From Halospina sp040196175 (GTDB lineage Bacteria > Pseudomonadota > Gammaproteobacteria > Pseudomonadales > Oleiphilaceae): a DNA stretch of 64,000 nucleotides. Position 1 is the first letter of the stretch. Every line of letters begins with the position of its first letter. The position numbers and the translations under genes are program-made. Of this stretch, positions 1 to 9,868 are shown piece by piece. The stretch is from assembly GCF_040196175.1 (NCBI RefSeq), contig NZ_JBEFNF010000007.1, positions 143,306-207,305 on the forward strand, given 5' to 3'. Under the pieces are notes generated by a model, which ran no database searches, was not told the DNA's origin, and was given only the letters and a program-made list of their open reading frames with translations.

Positions 1-1043
1 ATCCGGCTTCCGCACTACTGGAGAGTCTGGACCCGGAGCAGAACGGCGAGTTCCTGGACCACTACCTTGATCTTAGGGTGGATCTGTCCAAGGTGCTGTT
101 CATCTGCACCGCCAACCAGCTGGACACCATCCCGCAGGCCCTGTTGGACCGCATGGATACCATTCGGCTCTCGGGCTACATCACGGACGAAAAGGTGGAC
201 ATTGCCAAGCACCACCTTCTACCCAAGCTGCTGAAGCGGGCCGGACTCAAGAAAAAGCAGTTCGACATTACTGACGGTGCGATCCGCCAAGTGGTCGAAG
301 GCTATGCCCGCGAAGCGGGCGTGCGCAACCTGGAGAAACAGCTGCACAAGATCGTTCGCAAAGGCATCGTCCGCATGATCGAGGCTGAAGGGGAACAGCG
401 ACCGATCCGGGTGGGCGTCAAAAACCTGCCGGATTATCTGGGTCAGCCCCTTTTCCGTAAAGAAAAGGCCCTGCGTGGTGTCGGCGTTGTGACCGGCCTG
501 GCCTGGACCGCCATGGGCGGTGCAACACTGGCAGTGGAGGCTTCACGCGTCCACAGCCAGGATCGGGGTTTCAAGCTCACAGGCCAGCTTGGCGATGTCA
601 TGAAGGAATCCGCCTCCATCGCACACAGTTTTGTCTCCTCGCATCTGAAGCAATACAAGGGTGACCCGGAGTTCTTCGACCGTTCCTACATTCACCTGCA
701 TGTACCGGAAGGGGCAACCCCCAAAGACGGCCCTAGTGCGGGTGTGACGATGGCCACGGCCCTGCTGTCGCTGGCGCGCAACGAGGCGCCCCACAAGACA
801 TTAGCGATGACCGGTGAGTTGACACTGACGGGGCAGGTTCTGGCTGTGGGGGGCATCCGGGAAAAAATCATCGCCGCGCGGCGCCAGAAGATCAGTACCG
901 TGATCCTCCCGGAAGCCAACCGCGGCGATTACGAAGAGCTTCCAGACTACCTGAAAGACGATATGGAGGTGCATTTCGCCAAGGAATACACCGACGTGTA
1001 TCGGGTTTGCTTCGAGGACTCGCCGCGACACAAGCCGACCTGA
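1..1043 (+). CDS. lon: Lon ATP-dependent protease, C-terminal part (5' end outside window)
   Basis: The reading frame is open from base 3, so the gene begins before the window. What is visible is the end of the AAA+ module (a DPEQN...DHYLD stretch, then FICTANQLDTIP, the sensor-1 region), the small alpha domain, and the serine-lysine peptidase domain. The catalytic Ser is in GPSAG (codon 735-737) and the catalytic Lys in GGIREKI (codon 864-866). Lon degrades misfolded and regulatory proteins in the cytoplasm using ATP. The C-terminus is complete and ends about 110 bp before a strong terminator, facing pnp convergently. Confidence 0.97.
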   Translation, partial: PASALLESLDPEQNGEFLDHYLDLRVDLSKVLFICTANQLDTIPQALLDRMDTIRLSGYITDEKVDIAKHHLLPKLLKRAGLKKKQFDITDGAIRQVVEGYAREAGVRNLEKQLHKIVRKGIVRMIEAEGEQRPIRVGVKNLPDYLGQPLFRKEKALRGVGVVTGLAWTAMGGATLAVEASRVHSQDRGFKLTGQLGDVMKESASIAHSFVSSHLKQYKGDPEFFDRSYIHLHVPEGATPKDGPSAGVTMATALLSLARNEAPHKTLAMTGELTLTGQVLAVGGIREKIIAARRQKISTVILPEANRGDYEELPDYLKDDMEVHFAKEYTDVYRVCFEDSPRHKPT

Positions 1044-1153
1044 CGGATAAGGACAAACCGCTATAGCGCTTCAGGCTGTGAAGGCTATACTAATGAGTAT
1101 CGGTTGCGGCGCATCCGATCCTCAGAATTCCTGTCATCTGAGTAGAGCCCATT

Positions 1154-1178
1154 GGCCACCGACGCGGTGGCCTTTTTT
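1154..1178 (+). terminator. Rho-independent terminator of lon
   Basis: A perfect 7-bp stem (GGCCACC / GGTGGCC) with a 5-base loop is followed directly by six T on the plus strand. Confidence 0.9.
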
Positions 1179-1198
1179 ATGTGCTTTTGAGCCCCTCA

Positions 1199-1225
1199 CA
1201 AAAAAGGGGTCGCCATAGCCACCCC
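1199..1225 (-). terminator. Rho-independent terminator of pnp
   Basis: On the minus strand a stem GGGGT / ACCCC with a 10-base loop is followed by a T-rich tract. It lies 35 bp after the pnp stop and faces the lon terminator, so each convergent transcript has its own stop signal. Confidence 0.75.
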
Positions 1226-1259
1226 TTTATCACGTACCGGCTGGCACCTGTACCGGTGT

Positions 1260-3386
1260 TTACGCCTCACCGGGCAGACGGAAGTCCACCGGCTCTTCGT
1301 CACCAGTTACTTCCTTCATGCTGAGCTTGACCCGGCCGCGCTGGTCCACGTCCAGGACCTTGACCAGCACTTCCTGGCCTTCGGTAAGCTCTTCGCGCAC
1401 GCTCTCGATGCGCCGGTCGGCAATCTGGCTGATGTGCACCAGTCCGTCTTTGCCGGGCAGCAGGTTAACGAAGGCGCCGAAGTCGACAATGCGCTCTACA
1501 CGGCCACGGTAGACCCGATCAACTTCCACGTCCGCGGTCAGCTCCATGATGCGGAACGTAGCCTTCTCGACTTGCTCGGAATTGTCGGCGTAGATCTTGA
1601 CCGTGCCATCATCCTCGATATCGATGGATGCGCCCGTCTCCTCACAAAGCGACCGGATGGTGGCGCCACCCTTGCCGATCACATCGCGGATCTTTTCGGA
1701 GTCGATGTGCATAGTGTGCATCTTGGGCGCATTGTTCGCCACATCCGAGCGCGGCTCACCAATAACCTTAGCCATTTCGCCGAGAATGCGCTGGCGGGCC
1801 TCATAGGCGCGCTGCAGCGCGATTTCCATGATCTGCTCGGTGATACCGGCGATCTTGATGTCCATCTGCAGGGCCGTAACCGCATCGGGCGTACCCGCCA
1901 CCTTGAAGTCCATATCGCCGAGATGGTCCTCATCACCGAGAATGTCGGTCAGGACGGCGAAATCATCGCCATCCTTCACAAGGCCCATGGCGATGCCGCC
2001 CACGGGCGACTTCACCGGCACACCAGCGTCCATCAGTGCCAGACTGCTGCCGCAGACCGACGCCATAGAGCTGGAGCCATTAGACTCCGTGATCTCGGAC
2101 ACACAGCGCACGGTGTAGGGGAAGTCGTCATGCTTGGGCATGATCGCCTGAACACCCCGGCGTGCCAGCCGGCCATGGCCAATCTCACGGCGCCCCGGGG
2201 GCCCCATGCGGCCAGTCTCGCCCACGGAATAGGACGGGAAGTTATAGTGAAACAGGAACGGATCCCGGCTTTCCCCCTTGAGGGAATCCACAATCTTGGC
2301 ATCACGGGCTGTACCAAGCGTTGTGGTTACGATGGCCTGGGTCTCACCCCGAGTGAACAGCGCTGAGCCATGGGCGTTCGGAAGCAGTCCGACCTCCACG
2401 CTGATCGGGCGTACGGTGTGGTTGTCCCGACCATCAATACGCGGCTCGTTACGCAGGACTCGCCCGCGCACAATCTCTTTTTCTACCTTACCGAAGTACT
2501 CCTTGACGTCATCTTCGGTGGGTTCGCCGCCTTCCTCGGCAGATGCCAGCGCTTCGACTACGCGCTTCTTCAGCTCACCCAGCTGATCCTGGCGCTCCAG
2601 CTTATCCTTGACCTGGTAGGCGGCCTCAATCTCACTGCCGAACTGCTCGTTGATGCGGTTCTTGAGCTCGGTTTTCTCGGGCTCAGCTTCCCACTCCCAA
2701 GACGTCGGCTTGACTTCCTCAACGAACTCGTTGATTCCGTGGATCGCTGTCTGCATCTCATTATGGGCGAAGAGCACAGCGCCCAACATCTGGTCTTCGG
2801 TCAGACGGTCCGCTTCAGACTCGACCATCAGAACGGCGTCCTTGGTGCCTGCCACAACCATGTTGAGGCGGCTTTCCTCAAGCTTTTCGTAGGTCGGATT
2901 GAGGCAATAGCCATCTTCATCCGTAAAGCCGACGCGAGCACCGCCAATAGGTTCCTCAAAAGGCAGCCCGGAGATGGACAGCGCTGCGGATGCGCCGATC
3001 ATTGCGGGAATGTCCGGATCGACATTTCTATTTGAAGACATAACGGTGCAGATGACCTGGGTTTCGTGCTTAAACCCGTCCTTGAACAGCGGCCGGATAG
3101 GCCGATCGATCAGACGTGAGGTCAGCGTTTCTTTTTCCGAGAGCGGCCCTTCACGCTTAAGGAAACCACCTGGAATCTTACCCACGGCGTAGGTTTTTTC
3201 CACATAGTGGACAGAAAGCGGGAAGAATGGCATCGAGCTCTGTTCCCTCTCCGCCATGACGGTAACCAAAACGGAGGTATCATCCATGGTTACCAGGACG
3301 GAGCTGGTGGCCTGCCGTGCAATTCGGCCGGTCTCGAGGGTAACGGTGGACCCTGCAAATTCGAAGGTTTTCTTGACTGGATTCAC
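1260..3386 (-). CDS. pnp: Polyribonucleotide nucleotidyltransferase (PNPase)
   Basis: PNPase is a 3'-5' phosphorolytic exoribonuclease and a degradosome component. The 708-residue protein has the expected order: first RNase PH-like core (from about residue 10), alpha-helical linker, second RNase PH core, a KH domain (IRDVIGKGGATIR, near residue 560) and a C-terminal S1 domain (VYRGRVERIVDFGAFVN, near residue 625). Length is normal. It is the last gene of the rimP-to-pnp cluster and follows rpsO after a short gap holding a hairpin, as in E. coli, where that leader is the site of RNase III cleavage and autoregulation. Confidence 0.97.
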   Translation of the reverse strand: MNPVKKTFEFAGSTVTLETGRIARQATSSVLVTMDDTSVLVTVMAEREQSSMPFFPLSVHYVEKTYAVGKIPGGFLKREGPLSEKETLTSRLIDRPIRPLFKDGFKHETQVICTVMSSNRNVDPDIPAMIGASAALSISGLPFEEPIGGARVGFTDEDGYCLNPTYEKLEESRLNMVVAGTKDAVLMVESEADRLTEDQMLGAVLFAHNEMQTAIHGINEFVEEVKPTSWEWEAEPEKTELKNRINEQFGSEIEAAYQVKDKLERQDQLGELKKRVVEALASAEEGGEPTEDDVKEYFGKVEKEIVRGRVLRNEPRIDGRDNHTVRPISVEVGLLPNAHGSALFTRGETQAIVTTTLGTARDAKIVDSLKGESRDPFLFHYNFPSYSVGETGRMGPPGRREIGHGRLARRGVQAIMPKHDDFPYTVRCVSEITESNGSSSMASVCGSSLALMDAGVPVKSPVGGIAMGLVKDGDDFAVLTDILGDEDHLGDMDFKVAGTPDAVTALQMDIKIAGITEQIMEIALQRAYEARQRILGEMAKVIGEPRSDVANNAPKMHTMHIDSEKIRDVIGKGGATIRSLCEETGASIDIEDDGTVKIYADNSEQVEKATFRIMELTADVEVDRVYRGRVERIVDFGAFVNLLPGKDGLVHISQIADRRIESVREELTEGQEVLVKVLDVDQRGRVKLSMKEVTGDEEPVDFRLPGEA

Positions 3387-3421
3387 ACTTGCTCCTTTCC
3401 AGACGTTCGTTATTCAGAACC

Positions 3422-3448
3422 AAAACGGCCAGACCCGGAGGTCTGGCC
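3422..3448 (-). terminator. rpsO terminator / rpsO-pnp intercistronic hairpin
   Basis: On the minus strand a perfect 8-bp stem (GGCCAGAC / GTCTGGCC, loop CTCCGG) is followed by GTTTTG. It sits between rpsO and pnp where E. coli has its attenuating terminator, so partial read-through into pnp is likely. Confidence 0.75.
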
Positions 3449-3464
3449 GACATTGTTTTGACCG

Positions 3465-3734
3465 TTAGCGCCTGAGCTCAAGGCTGCGGATCATCTCTAG
3501 ATAGCGATCCGCATTCTTGCGCTTGAGGTAGTCCAGTAGCTTGCGGCGTTGGTTGACCATCCGGATCAGCCCGCGGCGCGAGTGGTGATCCTGCTTATTT
3601 TCCTTGAAGTGACTCTGCAGCTTCACGATGTTGTGCGTCAGAAGCGCAATCTGTACTTCAGGAGAACCAGTATCGCCTTCGGCGCGCTGGTAATCCTGAA
3701 CGATTTTCTGCTTTTCTTCGTTGGTCAGTGCCAT
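3465..3734 (-). CDS. rpsO: 30S ribosomal protein S15
   Basis: The 89 residues match the usual S15 length. The protein carries typical sequence (GDTGSPEVQIALLTHNI, HSRRGLIRMVNQRRKLLDYL). S15 binds the central domain of 16S rRNA early in 30S assembly. The gene sits between truB (78 bp upstream) and pnp, the standard order in this class. Confidence 0.98.
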   Translation of the reverse strand: MALTNEEKQKIVQDYQRAEGDTGSPEVQIALLTHNIVKLQSHFKENKQDHHSRRGLIRMVNQRRKLLDYLKRKNADRYLEMIRSLELRR

Positions 3735-3811
3735 GATTCACTCTCTCCCGAATATGCCTTGAATGAAAACGGGCCGGACCGCGCATATCTACAGCCCGAC
3801 CGTACGGTTTG

Positions 3812-4726
3812 TCAGCCGCGGGCACTCATCAGCCGCCGAGGCTTGATCGCATCCCCTGCCTTTTCTGCTAGACCGAGGAAGCGTTGATCCTGATCATAAA
3901 GCCGACAGAAGCCCTCGCCCCCCGGTTCAGAACCCGATATGGTAACAGCCTGGCCGTGGGAAATCGATACAGCGCGCTCACCTTCCAGCACTGTGGCGGG
4001 CAGGTCCGAAAGCAGCACATCCGGCGGTAACAGGTGCTCGTGCGCCGCCATCCTTCCCATAGTTTCAAGCTCGTCGAGGTCCAATGCCTGCGTGAGCTCA
4101 AAAGCCCCAGCCTGCTCCCGGCGCAACTCAGCCACATGCGCACCACAACCCAGTGCCTCACCAATATCATCCACGAGCGTGCGGATGTAGGTGCCTTTGC
4201 TGCAGCGCACGCGCAGCTCCAACTCATCGCCTTCAAGCCGCAACACAGTCAGCTCATCAACACGGATGGACCGTGCCTCCCGGGGAACTGTCTGTCCTTC
4301 CCGGGCATACTCATAGAGTGGCCGACCCTGGTATTTGAGCGCCGAATACATCGACGGCACCTGCTCAATAGCTCCCCGGAACCCCTCCAGAGCGGCCTCA
4401 AGCGCCGCTGGATCCAGCGTTGACGGTATGGCACGGGTCTGGACGGCCTCACCATCGGCATCACTGGTGGTAGTTCGCTGGCCCAGTTTGGCGACGGTAC
4501 AGTAGGTTTTGTCTGCTTCCAGCAATCGCTGGGCGAACTTGGTGGCTTCACCGAAACAAAGCGGCAGAATCCCGGTGGCAAGCGGATCCAAAGCACCGGT
4601 GTGGCCGGCACGGGCAGCATTGAGAAGCCGTCGGACCTGCTGCAGCGCAGCCTTGGAGGTCATCTCTGCCGGTTTATCAAGTACCAGAACGCCGTTGATA
4701 TCGTCACCACGACGTCTTCGACTCAA
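3812..4726 (-). CDS. truB: tRNA pseudouridine(55) synthase TruB
   Basis: TruB makes pseudouridine 55 in the T-loop of tRNAs. The 304-residue protein has the catalytic region GHTGALDPLATGILPL (nucleophilic Asp in ALDP, near residue 47) and a C-terminal PUA-like segment. Its start overlaps the end of rbfA by 4 bp, indicating translational coupling. Confidence 0.97.
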   Translation of the reverse strand: MSRRRRGDDINGVLVLDKPAEMTSKAALQQVRRLLNAARAGHTGALDPLATGILPLCFGEATKFAQRLLEADKTYCTVAKLGQRTTTSDADGEAVQTRAIPSTLDPAALEAALEGFRGAIEQVPSMYSALKYQGRPLYEYAREGQTVPREARSIRVDELTVLRLEGDELELRVRCSKGTYIRTLVDDIGEALGCGAHVAELRREQAGAFELTQALDLDELETMGRMAAHEHLLPPDVLLSDLPATVLEGERAVSISHGQAVTISGSEPGGEGFCRLYDQDQRFLGLAEKAGDAIKPRRLMSARG

Positions 4727-5139
4727 TCCCCGTCTCCGTCTTCCGGGTCCTGCTCACCATGCCGTCGCTGGTCACTCGCGACAGCCTCACGAATCAGCGA
4801 TTCCATGTGACGGCTTTGCCCAGCCAGGCGGTCAAAGCGGAAGCGCAATTGGGGCACGACGCGCAGGCGCATGGACCTGCCCAGGTGCCCGCGCAGGAAG
4901 CCGGAGGCGCGCTGCAGCACCTCCAGACTGGTCTGGACTTGTTCGCTGTTCTCGTCCAGCTCCTCAGTACTCAGCAGCGTGATGTAGATATCCGCATAAC
5001 CGAAGTCCCGACTCACTCGCACTTCACTGATATTAACCATACCCAGCCGCGGGTCTTTGACCTCGCGCTGGATCAGCTGCGCCAGCTCCCGCTGGATCTG
5101 GTCGGCGACACGGTCGGCACGACTGAATTCACGCGGCAT
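4723..5139 (-). CDS. rbfA: 30S ribosome-binding factor RbfA
   Basis: RbfA is a late 30S maturation factor binding near helix 1 of 16S rRNA. The 138-residue protein starts MPREFSRADRVADQIQREL and contains VSRDFGYADIYITLL, both typical; the acidic tail EQDPEDGDGD is a local extension. It lies 12 bp downstream of infB and overlaps truB by 4 bp. Confidence 0.96.
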   Translation of the reverse strand: MPREFSRADRVADQIQRELAQLIQREVKDPRLGMVNISEVRVSRDFGYADIYITLLSTEELDENSEQVQTSLEVLQRASGFLRGHLGRSMRLRVVPQLRFRFDRLAGQSRHMESLIREAVASDQRRHGEQDPEDGDGD

Positions 5140-5151
5140 GAATACTCCCGA

Positions 5152-7770
5152 TCAGTTGAGCTTGCGCTCGACCTGGATCCGGTCAAAGACCTCGATCTGG
5201 TCGCCAATTTTTACGTCATACCCTTTCACGCCGATACCGCACTCCATTCCATTACGTACCTCGTTAACGTCGTCCTTGAAGCGGCGCAGGGAATGAAGCT
5301 CGCCCTCGAAGATAACCACGTTGTCACGCAGCACGCGGATGGGCTTGTTGCGGTAGACGTGGCCTTCCGTAACCATACAGCCGGCTACCTGACCAAAGCG
5401 CGGCGAGCGGAAGGTATCGCGAACTTCGGCAATACCCAGAATTTGTTCACGGAACTCGGGCTTAAGCATACCGGTAAGCGCTGCCTTAACATCATCAATC
5501 AGGTTGTAGATGACGCTGTAATAGCGCAGGTCCACATCTTCTTGCTCCGAGAGCTTTTTGGCCGCCGGTGTCGCACGGACATTAAAGCCAAAGACCACGG
5601 ATTCGCTGGTAATCGCCAGGTTGATGTCGGATTCGGAGATACCACCAACACCGCTGGAAATCACCTGGACTTCGACTTCCTCGTTACCCAGATCCTGAAG
5701 GGCACCGGTAATGGCTTCCAGAGACCCCTGAACGTCGGCCTTGACGATGAGATTGAGCGTCTTGGCCTCTTCCTTGCCCATATTCTCGAACAGGTTCTCG
5801 AGTTTGGCTGCCTGCTGGCGATGAAGGCGCTGTTCACGCTCTTTCTCCTGACGGTACTCGGCAAGCTCTTTGGCCTTCTTCTCGTCGGCCACACGCACGA
5901 ATTCGTCGCCAGCACTGGGCGTGCCATTCAGGCCCAACACCTCGACCGGAATCGAGGGGCCTGCGGTTTCAATATGTTTGCCGGTCTCGTCCACCATGGC
6001 CCGGATCCGGCCATAGTACATACCGGCGACGATGACATCGCCCTTATGCATGGTTCCGTTCTGGACCAGCAGCGTTGCCACCGATCCGCGCCCCTTCTCC
6101 ATGCGGGATTCGACCACGGTACCTTTGGCAGGCCCTTCGGGCACGGCGGTCAGCTCCAGAACCTCGGCCTGAAGCAGGATCGCCTCCAACAAGCCATCAA
6201 TGCCGTCGCCGGTTTGAGCCGAGAGATGCACAAACTGTGTCTCGCCGCCCCATTCCTCGGGAACCACTTCCATCCCCACCAGCTCATTCTTGACCCGGTC
6301 CGGATCCGCCTGCGGCTTGTCCATCTTGTTAACCGCAATCACCAGAGGCACGCCAGCCGCCCGCGCATGCCGGACTGCTTCCTTGGTCTGTGGCATGACG
6401 CCATCGTCAGCCGCCACGACAAGGATGACAATATCCGTAGACTGCGCACCGCGGGCGCGCATTTCGGTGAACGCGGCATGCCCTGGGGTGTCCAGGAAGG
6501 TGATCATGCCGTGGCCGGTCTCCACATGGTAGGCACCAATATGCTGGGTGATGCCTCCGGACTCACCACTGGCCACTTTGGTCTTACGGATGTAGTCGAG
6601 AAGCGAGGTCTTGCCGTGGTCGACATGGCCCATAACGCTGATAACCGGGGCCCGGGTTTGGGCGTCACCTTCGTATTCGATATCGCTGAGAACTTCTTCT
6701 TCAATCTCATCCTCGCGGACCGACTTGGCCTTATGCCCCATCTCCTCAACCACCAGAATCGCGGTTTCCTGATCCAGTACCTGGTTGATGGTAGCCATGA
6801 CGCCCATTCCCATCAGAGTCTTGATAACTTCGCCTGCCTTGACGGCCATGCGCTGGGCGAGATCAGCCACCGTGATGGTTTCCGGAATTTCCACTTCATG
6901 CACCTTGGGCTTGGTCGGCTTTTCAAAAACATGGCGCTTTTCGCGCTGCTGCTTTTTACGGCGGGATGAACGCAGCGGTTTGCGCGGCTCTTCCGCAGCG
7001 GCGGGGGCAGCCTCTTCAGCCTCGGCCTCGGCCTCAACCTCGCCCTCAGGCGTATCCAGTTCAGCCAGCTCTTCCTCAACACGCGGCTTTTTGGCCCCTT
7101 TCTGAGCCGCTTTGCCGCCCTTGCTCTTCTGCTTGCCTTCTTCGTCCTCGCGCTGCGGCTTACCTTTCTTTTTCTTAGTGTGCTTGCGCGAATCCTCTTT
7201 GGCGGGCTCGGGAGCGGGCGCAGGTTCTTCAGCCGCGGGCTCAGCTTCATTTTCCGCGGATTCAGCGGTTGCTGCCTCCGTTTCGGCTGCATCTCCGGCC
7301 TGCTCGGCACCTTCCGCAACCGCGCCGGACTCCTCAGGCGGCTGCTGTTGCTCCGCGGCATCGCCAGTATCCGGCGTTTCCGGTGAAACCTGGGTTTCGT
7401 CCGTTGCCGGTTCTTCAGCCTGCTGCTGCGACGCTTCCTCTTCGGGCTGCCCCTGTGCTTCGGAACGCTTGACGTAAGTGCGCTTCTTGCGTACCTCAAC
7501 GTTTACCGTTTTAGCGCTACTGCCACGGCTCCCTCCGCCAGTCCGTAACTGGGTTGTGGTACGGCGCTTGAGCGTCACCTTGCTCGGCCCACCGCTTTCA
7601 GCGCCGCTCTGATTGCGGCGCAGATAGGCAAGCAATGTCTGCTTTTCCTCGTCCGTGACCACATCGTCTTCCGCCCGCTTGCTCAGGCCAGCTTCTTCAA
7701 ATTGACGGAGCAAGCGATCAACGGGAGCGCCTACGTCTTCGGCCAATTGCTTAACTGTTACTTCGGCCAT
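5152..7770 (-). CDS. infB: Translation initiation factor IF-2
   Basis: IF-2 is the GTPase that places initiator tRNA on the 30S subunit and drives subunit joining. The 872-residue protein has an IF2-N subdomain at the start (MAEVTVKQLAEDVGAPVDRL), a long Glu/Ala/Pro/Lys-rich low-complexity linker (about 80-280), a second IF2-N, the G domain with GHVDHGKTSLLD, DTPGHAAFTEMR and NKMD, then domains II-IV. The linker is very acidic, which would fit a salt-tolerant host (inference). The gene is 19 bp downstream of nusA. Confidence 0.98.
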   Translation of the reverse strand: MAEVTVKQLAEDVGAPVDRLLRQFEEAGLSKRAEDDVVTDEEKQTLLAYLRRNQSGAESGGPSKVTLKRRTTTQLRTGGGSRGSSAKTVNVEVRKKRTYVKRSEAQGQPEEEASQQQAEEPATDETQVSPETPDTGDAAEQQQPPEESGAVAEGAEQAGDAAETEAATAESAENEAEPAAEEPAPAPEPAKEDSRKHTKKKKGKPQREDEEGKQKSKGGKAAQKGAKKPRVEEELAELDTPEGEVEAEAEAEEAAPAAAEEPRKPLRSSRRKKQQREKRHVFEKPTKPKVHEVEIPETITVADLAQRMAVKAGEVIKTLMGMGVMATINQVLDQETAILVVEEMGHKAKSVREDEIEEEVLSDIEYEGDAQTRAPVISVMGHVDHGKTSLLDYIRKTKVASGESGGITQHIGAYHVETGHGMITFLDTPGHAAFTEMRARGAQSTDIVILVVAADDGVMPQTKEAVRHARAAGVPLVIAVNKMDKPQADPDRVKNELVGMEVVPEEWGGETQFVHLSAQTGDGIDGLLEAILLQAEVLELTAVPEGPAKGTVVESRMEKGRGSVATLLVQNGTMHKGDVIVAGMYYGRIRAMVDETGKHIETAGPSIPVEVLGLNGTPSAGDEFVRVADEKKAKELAEYRQEKEREQRLHRQQAAKLENLFENMGKEEAKTLNLIVKADVQGSLEAITGALQDLGNEEVEVQVISSGVGGISESDINLAITSESVVFGFNVRATPAAKKLSEQEDVDLRYYSVIYNLIDDVKAALTGMLKPEFREQILGIAEVRDTFRSPRFGQVAGCMVTEGHVYRNKPIRVLRDNVVIFEGELHSLRRFKDDVNEVRNGMECGIGVKGYDVKIGDQIEVFDRIQVERKLN

Positions 7771-7789
7771 ACTGGTCCTCCTCTCCCGA

Positions 7790-9289
7790 TTATTCCTGGC
7801 CCTCGAACCAGGGTGCGCGCGCGGTCATAATAAGCTGACCCGCGCGATCCTCATCCATACCCTCGATGTCGAGCAGCTCATCCACGGACTGCTCCGCCAG
7901 ATCCTCCATGCTGCAGATGCCCTTGCCGGCGAGCGTCTGAGCCAGCTCGGGATCCATGCCGTCCATTCCCAGAAGGTCCTCCTGAGGTTCGCCGCCGCTT
8001 TGCTGACTCTCGTCTCCGGTAGCAAGTGCCTCATTGAGCATGCCATCTCGGGCACGCTCACGCAGCTGCTCAACCAGATCCTCGTCAAAGCCTTCGATGG
8101 CGAGCATCTCGTCACGCGGCACGTAGGCGATTTCCTCAAGCGTGGTGAAACCCTCTTCCACCAGCACCTGAGCAAGCTCCTCGTCCGCCTCCAGAAAGCG
8201 CTGGAAGTGTTCAACCAGCCGCTGCGCTTCCTGCTCCTGTTTCTGTTCCGCCTCGCTCTCGGTCATGACATTGAGCTCCCAACCAGTGAGCTCGCTGGCG
8301 AGACGAACATTCTGGCCCCCGCGGCCGATAGCCTGAGCCAGGTTATCCTCGGCGACCGCCACTTCCATGGAATGAGTATCCTCATCGATCACAATGGATA
8401 CCACCTCAGCCGGCGCCATGGCGTTGATAACCAACTGAGCCGGGTTGTCGTCAAAGGTGACAATGTCCACCCGCTCACCACCAAGCTCATTGGAAACCGC
8501 TTGCACCCGTGCACCACGCATCCCAACGCAGGCGCCAACAGGATCGATACGGCCATCGTTGGTCTTGACGGCGATCTTGGCTCGGGAACCTGGATCACGT
8601 GCCGCGCCTTTGATATTGATCAGCTCCTCGGCGATTTCCGGCACCTCGATGCGGAAAAGCTCGATCAGCATCTGGGGGCTGGTCCGGCTCAGAATCAGCT
8701 GCGGGCCACGGTGATCAGTGCGGATCTCTTTGAGCAGAGCGCGCACGCGGTCACCCATACGAAACGTCTCGCGCGGGATGAGCTGGTCACGAGGCAGCAG
8801 GGCCTCGGCGTTACTGCCCAGGTCCACGATGACGTTGTCCCGGGTCACCTTTTTGACTGAGCCGGAGATCAACTCACCCACACGCTCACGATAGCTGTCG
8901 ACTACTCGTGCCCGTTCCGCTTCGCGGACTTTCTGGAAGATGATCTGCTTGGCGGCCTGGGCACCGATGCGGCCAAACGAGACCGACTCGACCTGTTCTT
9001 CGTACACATCACCTGGTTCCAGGGACGCATCGATCTCGTTCGCTTCCTGGAGAGTCAACTCCGTACCAAGGGCCGGAACCGCGTCGTTGTCCACGATGGT
9101 CCAGCGGCGATAGGTCTCATACTCACCGGTCTTGCGGTCAACACTGACGCGCAGATCAGCCTCTTCGTCCTCATACCGCTTTTTAGCCGCTGTTGCCAAC
9201 GCCATCTCGATTGCCTCGAAGATCACGTCTTTTTCGACGTCCTTCTCGTTCGAGACGGCTTCGACCACCATCAGGATTTCTTTATTCAT
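7790..9289 (-). CDS. nusA: Transcription termination/antitermination factor NusA
   Basis: NusA binds RNA polymerase and modulates pausing, termination and antitermination. The 499 residues cover an N-terminal RNAP-binding domain (MNKEILMVVEAVSNEK), an S1 domain, two KH domains (VGACVGMRGARVQAV; AIGRGGQNVRLASELTGWEL) and two C-terminal acidic repeats (GFTTLEEIAYVPRDEML; GICSMEDLAEQSVDELL), the gammaproteobacterial layout. It lies between rimP and infB. Confidence 0.98.
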   Translation of the reverse strand: MNKEILMVVEAVSNEKDVEKDVIFEAIEMALATAAKKRYEDEEADLRVSVDRKTGEYETYRRWTIVDNDAVPALGTELTLQEANEIDASLEPGDVYEEQVESVSFGRIGAQAAKQIIFQKVREAERARVVDSYRERVGELISGSVKKVTRDNVIVDLGSNAEALLPRDQLIPRETFRMGDRVRALLKEIRTDHRGPQLILSRTSPQMLIELFRIEVPEIAEELINIKGAARDPGSRAKIAVKTNDGRIDPVGACVGMRGARVQAVSNELGGERVDIVTFDDNPAQLVINAMAPAEVVSIVIDEDTHSMEVAVAEDNLAQAIGRGGQNVRLASELTGWELNVMTESEAEQKQEQEAQRLVEHFQRFLEADEELAQVLVEEGFTTLEEIAYVPRDEMLAIEGFDEDLVEQLRERARDGMLNEALATGDESQQSGGEPQEDLLGMDGMDPELAQTLAGKGICSMEDLAEQSVDELLDIEGMDEDRAGQLIMTARAPWFEGQE

Positions 9290-9328
9290 TGAACAGCCCT
9301 GCCTTTCCTGTAAGCCTGATACTGCGAA

Positions 9329-9787
9329 TCATTCAAATACCGGAACGATGCGTGCGCTCTCGATGGACTCAAACGGGAGCTGGAGCTCGTATTCCCCCAC
9401 GACCAGACAGATCTCCCCGCCCTCAACCGCACGCAGAACACCCTCGTATTTGCGCCGGCCTTCAAAAGGCGCGTTCAGCCGCACGCTCAACCTGGAACCA
9501 ATGAAGTCATGGTACTGCTCCAGCCGGAACAGCGGTCGATCCATCCCCGGGGAGGAAACCTCAAGGGTGTACCCGGTTCCGATCGGGTCCTCAACATCCA
9601 GAACACCGCTGGCCTGGCGACTGACTTGCTCGCAGTCATCCACGGAGATGCCGTCGGCGTGATCGATGTAGACTCTTACCGTGGTGTGCTTGCCCTGGGC
9701 CAGATATTCAATCCCCCAGAACACAAACCCCAGCCCCTCAATCACCGGAGCCAGCATTTCTTCAAGCTTGCGAACTTTCGCGGACAA
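9329..9787 (-). CDS. rimP: Ribosome maturation factor RimP
   Basis: RimP assists 30S assembly, acting on S12 incorporation. The 152-residue protein shows family sequence (LAPVIEGLGFVFWGIEYL, VSSPGMDRPLF). The start codon is TTG at 9787; no ATG is available nearby, and GGAGG sits 4 bases upstream, so TTG is supported. It is the first gene of the rimP-nusA-infB operon, preceded by a structured leader with an early terminator. Confidence 0.95.
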   Translation of the reverse strand: MSAKVRKLEEMLAPVIEGLGFVFWGIEYLAQGKHTTVRVYIDHADGISVDDCEQVSRQASGVLDVEDPIGTGYTLEVSSPGMDRPLFRLEQYHDFIGSRLSVRLNAPFEGRRKYEGVLRAVEGGEICLVVGEYELQLPFESIESARIVPVFE

Positions 9788-9841
9788 TATGCCTCCGCTG
9801 CCATGAGACTCTGAGCTAACCTTTTGGCGGTGCCCAGAAAC

Positions 9842-9868
9842 AAAAAAAGGGCTCTAACCAGCCCCTTT
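9842..9868 (-). terminator. Early terminator in the rimP leader
   Basis: On the minus strand a GGGGCT..AGCCC stem with a 6-base loop is followed by seven T. It lies about 55 bp upstream of rimP, so a transcript entering the rimP operon must pass it; this is the arrangement of an attenuator. Confidence 0.75.

Noticed and set aside
1065..1153. Small gene after lon
   Set aside because: No start with a ribosome site and no frame of useful length before the terminator.
4759..6969. Plus-strand open frame of 736 codons
   Set aside because: Antisense to rbfA and infB, both well supported; the translation is His/Gln/Leu-rich noise.
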